The position numbers and the translations under genes were made by a program. Positions 15,755 through 18,177 of a DNA stretch of 18,177 bases are shown here, one piece after another. Location: NCBI GenBank assembly GCA_030637505.1, contig DAOWGJ010000372.1, forward strand, positions 1 to 18,177, given 5' to 3'. The first letter of the stretch is position 1; every line of letters begins with the position of its first letter. This DNA is from Holophagae bacterium. GTDB taxonomy: Bacteria > Acidobacteriota > Thermoanaerobaculia > Thermoanaerobaculales > Sulfomarinibacteraceae. The notes beneath the pieces were generated by a model. It was given only the letters and a program-made list of their open reading frames with translations, made no database searches and had not been told where the DNA came from.

Positions 15755-16609
15755 ATGACCCAGCCTCGTGAGTTAACCCTCGAATGGCGAGGGCTGCGCC
15801 TGGCCGCCCTCGAGTGGGGGCACGAGGGACATCCCAAGGTCCTGGCACTCCACGGTTGGATGGACAACGCCGCCTCCTTCATTCCGCTGGCTTCTCGCCT
15901 CGATAGCTTCCACATCGTTGCACCGGACTTCGTCGGCCATGGGCTCTCCGATCATCGGCCTCATGTCTGTGGCGCCCATTTCATCGACTGGGTTGCGGAT
16001 GTCCTGGGAATGGCGGAGGTTCTCGGGTGGAAGAATTTCTCCATTCTCGGTCACTCGATGGGCGCAGCAATCGGCGCCCAGACGGCCGCGATCGCCCCTG
16101 ACGCCATTCAAAGGCTGATTCTGCTCGATGGGTTCGGTCCCCTCTCCGACCCTGCCGACCACGCCCCCGTCCGACTGGCCAGGGCGCTGGAAGCCGAACG
16201 CCGCCTCGATCCGGCCGAGGATCCACCCTGCCGAACCCTCGATGAGGCCCTCACGGCACGATTGCGATCGGGGTCCGATCTCACACCGGAGAGCGCTCGC
16301 CTGCTCGTTGAACGCGGCACCGAACCGTGTGCCGACGACGGCGTTCGCTTCCGTCATGACCCACGCCTCAGGCTCCCCTCTCGAACCCGTTTGACCGAGG
16401 AACAAGTTCTGGCCTTCCTCAAGGCCGTCTCCTGCCCGGTACTCGCCATCCGTCCCCTGGGAGGATGGCCCGTGCCTGAAGACATTATCGCCCGTCGGCT
16501 GGGTGCGTTCGCCCATCTCGAACGACTGGAAGTTGAGGGTGGGCATCATGTGCATCTGACGCATCCGGAAAGGGTGCTTGATGTGATTGTTGGGTTTCTG
16601 GGAGGCTGA
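15755..16609 (+). CDS. Alpha/beta hydrolase, SERHL-like, substrate unknown
   Basis: The 284-residue product is a soluble alpha/beta-fold hydrolase. It has the oxyanion-hole segment LALHGWMDNAASF (HGW near residues 33-35), the nucleophile elbow GHSMGAA with Ser101, and a C-terminal GGHHVHLTHPERV in which His264 is the likely catalytic base. The GWMDNAASF block resembles serine-hydrolase-like (SERHL/kraken) proteins, which have no agreed bacterial substrate. The usual catalytic acid after the sixth or seventh strand is not obvious: the segment reads VLAIRPLGGWPVPED. There is no signal peptide. ATG 15755 is chosen although its ribosome-binding site is weak. It is 143 bp from ftsZ with a hairpin between, so it is probably not a functional part of the division operon. 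Confidence 0.85.
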   Translation: MTQPRELTLEWRGLRLAALEWGHEGHPKVLALHGWMDNAASFIPLASRLDSFHIVAPDFVGHGLSDHRPHVCGAHFIDWVADVLGMAEVLGWKNFSILGHSMGAAIGAQTAAIAPDAIQRLILLDGFGPLSDPADHAPVRLARALEAERRLDPAEDPPCRTLDEALTARLRSGSDLTPESARLLVERGTEPCADDGVRFRHDPRLRLPSRTRLTEEQVLAFLKAVSCPVLAIRPLGGWPVPEDIIARRLGAFAHLERLEVEGGHHVHLTHPERVLDVIVGFLGG

Positions 16610-16687
16610 AACAGTGGCGGTAGCGGTAAGAAAACGGACCCGGATGCGGTTCGCAGACCTCGGCTCCTGAGTTCCAACCCCGGCCTT

Positions 16688-16711
16688 CGGGAGCGCGCAA
16701 GCGCACTCCCG
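16688..16711 (+). repeat. Hairpin of palindromic repeat copy B
   Basis: CGGGAG (16688-16693) pairs with CTCCCG (16706-16711), enclosing a C-A mismatch (16694/16705) and a GCGC/GCGC inner stem. The same architecture with a different inner stem occurs at 1464-1485. A TTTTCC stretch follows 10 bases downstream, so it might also end the hydrolase transcript, but the spacing is poor for an intrinsic terminator. Confidence 0.55.
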
Positions 16712-16720
16712 CTCGGTGCA

Positions 16721-16776
16721 TTTTCCTCAAGGGGCAATGTTGTCGGCATCGGGAGAAATCCGCCCCTTGAAGAAAA
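16721..16776. repeat. 15-bp inverted repeat
   Basis: TTTTCCTCAAGGGGC (16721-16735) and GCCCCTTGAAGAAAA (16762-16776) pair at 14 of 15 positions across a 26-base loop. The left arm runs on into CAATG, giving GGGCAATG, which also occurs in the stronger inverted repeat at 17124-17186, hinting that the two are related. Confidence 0.6.
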
Positions 16777-16794
16777 CGACCTCGACGGCCTACG

Positions 16795-16822
16795 GCGTCG
16801 GCTGAGACTCAGCTGCTGACGC
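16795..16822. repeat. Imperfect hairpin
   Basis: GCGTC (16795-16799) pairs with GACGC (16818-16822), and GCTGA (16801-16805) pairs with TCAGC (16809-16813), giving a two-part stem with an internal asymmetric bulge and a three-base loop. Confidence 0.4.
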
Positions 16823-16905
16823 GCTCGCCGTGGGTTGCCCGGTCAGGCATTCTTCGCAACGGCGCCGGTTTCGGGAGGGCTGCCCAGTGAAGAAGGCCTG
16901 ACCCC

Positions 16906-16999
16906 GCACGCCCCGTCGGAGAGGGCGCTCCCGGTTGCCGACGCGGTCGGCGCCGCCGCTCAATCTTGAGAGCGCCCATTCCCCTCAAACGGGGCGTGC
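16906..16999. repeat. Nested three-helix palindrome
   Basis: Three coaxial inverted repeats nest in 94 bp. The outer is GCACGCCCCGT (16906-16916) with ACGGGGCGTGC (16989-16999), the middle GGGCGCTC (16923-16930) with GAGCGCCC (16970-16977), and the inner GCCGAC (16937-16942) with GTCGGC (16946-16951). All are perfect. The arrangement would fold as one long irregular hairpin in RNA or as a cruciform in DNA. Confidence 0.6.
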
Positions 17000-17119
17000 C
17001 ATGCTTCGTATTTTTCCCCGGCAGGTCCTCCGACTCATATTTCGTCCAAGGAAAAATCGAGCTTGGCAACCCACGGCGGTCGCCTCAGCGACAGAGTCTC
17101 GGCCAAGGGTGTAGGCCGC

Positions 17120-17190
17120 CGAGGTCATTGCCCTCAAGGGCGAGGCTCTCCCGACATCTGAATTGAAACCCCTTGAGGGCAATGACCGAG
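17120..17190. repeat. 17-bp perfect inverted repeat flanked by CGAG direct repeats
   Basis: GTCATTGCCCTCAAGGG (17124-17140) and its exact reverse complement (17170-17186) enclose a 29-base spacer. CGAG lies immediately outside each end (17120-17123 and 17187-17190), which looks like a short target-site duplication around a 63-bp miniature element. The stem is too long and its loop too large for a standard terminator, and no T run follows. Confidence 0.6.
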
Positions 17191-17240
17191 CGGGAGCGAC
17201 CGGCAGTCGTTGGAGTTCTCAACGGCCTTCAGCCCACGTT

Positions 17241-17287
17241 ACCCGCTTCGCGGGTCCGAGCCTATCGGCTCGGGAGGCCTTTGGCCT
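17241..17287. repeat. Three consecutive small hairpins
   Basis: Three perfect stem-loops follow one another almost without gaps: ACCCGC-TTC-GCGGGT (17241-17255), CCGAGC-CTATCG-GCTCGG (17256-17273) and AGGCC-TTT-GGCCT (17275-17287). Such dense, well-formed stems suggest selection for structure in RNA or DNA, but no known RNA family is recognised. Confidence 0.55.
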
Positions 17288-17427
17288 GACGTCGGTTCCT
17301 ATGCGCTCCCGAAGGCCGGGGCTCGATAACAGGCTCAGTGAACGGGTCCAGCCTGCAATATCTGTTTTCGTCGGAGTCTCGGTCCGAAGCGTGGACGGGA
17401 TTCGTAACCTACTGTAGGCTTGGGATA

Positions 17428-17456
17428 TGGAGAAAGTAGGGCCCGTGCAATATATA
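17428..17456 (+). promoter_or_regulatory. Possible sigma70-type promoter of the downstream secreted-protein gene
   Basis: TGGAGA (17428-17433) and TATATA (17451-17456) each match 4 of 6 consensus bases and are 17 bp apart, in the most AT-rich part of the intergenic region. This would give a leader of about 105 bases before ATG 17571. Confidence 0.3.
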
Positions 17457-17472
17457 AACCGCTCGATAAATA

Positions 17473-17490
17473 GGTTGCGTATCTGCAACC
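17473..17490. promoter_or_regulatory. 6-bp inverted repeat, possible operator or leader hairpin
   Basis: GGTTGC (17473-17478) and GCAACC (17485-17490) flank GTATCT. The repeat lies just downstream of the predicted promoter and could be a repressor site or a 5' leader stem. The evidence is the symmetry and position only. Confidence 0.3.
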
Positions 17491-17570
17491 GAATTACTAG
17501 TTAGGCTAACGGGGGGGGTAGCGGTGGCGACATGGGATCATCAGACATCAGAACCTCGAGGTACGTCCAC

Positions 17571-18177
17571 ATGAAAACAAGGCTCATTAGCGCGCTGGCT
17601 TGCGGTTTCCTAATCCTCTCTGGCTCAGCCTTCCCACTCGATTACTTCGGAGAAATCGAAGCAAATCGCCTCATTCTCAAGGTCGATTCCGCAGGACATC
17701 CCTTCTCTGACCTTTCCGGTCAAAAATTTCCGTTCTTCCTTGGGCTTCAAGAAGGCGTACCCATCCTCTGCTATTCAAATGACTTCACGGACCCAGATGC
17801 ACCAGTTGAACGTGGGCGCTTGGAGATTGTGAACCTGGTTGAGTTGCCCCCAACCAGGCGTGCATCAGGCGAAACCAAGCAGCAATTTTGGGACAGAATC
17901 AAGGACGATGTGAAGAGGACCCAGCAGCTCGTCTTCGAGTTTGAACGATCTGGATGGTCATCCGACTCATATGTCGTCCGCATTGAAGTTCCTTACTCGA
18001 TCACGCCTGATGACAAGCTACAAATGCTCCGTTTCTCCCAGGAGGCTACCCTTCAAACCATCTGGCATGACCCGAAGAACGAAGCAGTTGACGTGGTTTC
18101 ATACTGGTCAGGCGCCGGAGGGCGGATCCCAGTCAAAGTCACCGTACTGGAATCATCCCTGGGTTTCGGCAACAAGC
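17571..18177 (+). CDS. Predicted secreted protein of unknown function (3' end outside window)
   Basis: The frame opens at ATG 17571 and runs without a stop to the window edge, giving 202 visible codons. GAGGT at 17558-17562 is 8 bases upstream. The protein begins with a clear Sec signal peptide (MKTRLISALACGFLILSGSA, probable cleavage after Ala20). A mature part follows that looks beta-rich and soluble, with DFTDPDAPVERGRLEIVNLV, a charged helix around KQQFWDRIKDDVKRTQQ, and alternating strands after it. Cys11 is too early and in the wrong context for a lipobox. I do not recognise the family. Codon usage is visibly less G/C-rich at third positions than the dcw genes, so recent acquisition or weak selection is possible. 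It is separated from the hydrolase by the palindromic region. Confidence 0.75.
   Translation, partial: MKTRLISALACGFLILSGSAFPLDYFGEIEANRLILKVDSAGHPFSDLSGQKFPFFLGLQEGVPILCYSNDFTDPDAPVERGRLEIVNLVELPPTRRASGETKQQFWDRIKDDVKRTQQLVFEFERSGWSSDSYVVRIEVPYSITPDDKLQMLRFSQEATLQTIWHDPKNEAVDVVSYWSGAGGRIPVKVTVLESSLGFGNK

Larger units (their letters stand above)
16678..17321. repeat. 644-bp element bounded by a perfect 19-bp inverted repeat
   Basis: CCCCGGCCTTCGGGAGCGC occurs at 16678-16696, and its exact reverse complement occurs at 17303-17321. The pair brackets about 606 bp with no gene but many nested palindromes. This resembles a non-autonomous, MITE-like element or a cluster of inverted extragenic palindromes. 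No target-site duplication is visible immediately outside the repeats. A near-identical single copy (18 of 19) lies at 1454-1472, so the 19-mer belongs to a dispersed family and the boundaries may not be true termini. Confidence 0.5.
16610..17570. other. Non-coding, palindrome-rich intergenic region
   Basis: This 961-bp stretch has no convincing gene. Open frames here are under 90 codons, overlap the palindromes and show no recognisable motif or ribosome-binding site. It contains at least seven inverted repeats (listed separately), mostly between 16678 and 17321, then a more AT-rich segment (about 17440-17505) that probably holds the promoter of the next gene. A tract of eight Gs lies at 17511-17518. 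I see no tRNA, rRNA or CRISPR array. Confidence 0.75.

Noticed and set aside
16615..16628. GTAGCGGT shared with 17519-17526 as an additional repeat or duplication
   Set aside because: Only eight bases match and the flanks differ, so it is compatible with chance in GC-rich DNA.
17155..17172. GAATTGAAAC, resembling the 3' end of some CRISPR repeats
   Set aside because: It occurs once only, with no spaced copies and no cas genes. It sits in the loop and arm of an inverted repeat.
16809..17488. Small open frames of 65-90 codons on both strands in the palindromic region
   Set aside because: They overlap each other and the inverted repeats, are Arg/Pro/Ser-rich as expected of random high-GC frames, and lack ribosome-binding sites.
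17581..17606. Lipoprotein signal at Cys11 of the secreted protein
   Set aside because: The residue at -3 is Ala where Leu or similar is expected, and the hydrophobic core continues after the Cys, so a standard Sec signal peptide fits better.

Overview
The window is a high-GC bacterial chromosome segment dominated by one compact division and cell-wall (dcw) cluster, all on the + strand. Gene content (FtsL, FtsQ, FtsA, FtsW, FtsI, aspartate-oxidase type NAD synthesis) fits a diderm, Gram-negative-like bacterium. The low-complexity tandem repeats and structured intergenic repeats would fit an Acidobacteriota-like or other under-sampled high-GC phylum, but nothing here fixes the phylum and that placement is inference.

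Layout: (1) 3-1365, the end of nadB followed by nadC, two consecutive steps of de novo NAD synthesis. (2) 1366-1625, an intergenic region with a short tandem repeat, a palindromic dispersed repeat, a sigma70-like promoter and four 10-bp MraZ-operator-like direct repeats. (3) 1626-15611, a 14-kb run mraZ-rsmH-ftsL-ftsI-murF-mraY-murD-ftsW-murG-murC-ftsQ-ftsA-ftsZ. Genes overlap or lie within about 12 bp, mostly joined by GTGA/ATGA overlaps, so it reads as one translationally coupled operon. murE is absent from its usual place between ftsI and murF, and murB and ddl are absent between murC and ftsQ. (4) 15612-15754, a G/C-rich hairpin and a 7-bp tandem repeat. (5) 15755-16609, an alpha/beta hydrolase unrelated to division. 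(6) 16610-17570, a 0.96-kb non-coding region packed with inverted repeats; 644 bp of it (16678-17321) is bounded by a perfect 19-bp inverted repeat whose sequence also occurs once, with one mismatch, upstream of mraZ. (7) 17571 to the end, the 5' part of a secreted protein of unknown function with visibly lower GC.

Together the dcw genes make lipid II (MurF, MurC, MurD, MraY, MurG), polymerise and crosslink it at the septum (FtsW, FtsI), and build the divisome (FtsZ, FtsA, FtsQ, FtsL). MraZ probably autoregulates the operon through the repeats overlapping its promoter, and RsmH modifies 16S rRNA. No phage, CRISPR or defence system is visible. The least explained part is the palindrome-rich region 16678-17321, a candidate non-autonomous mobile or dispersed structured element.
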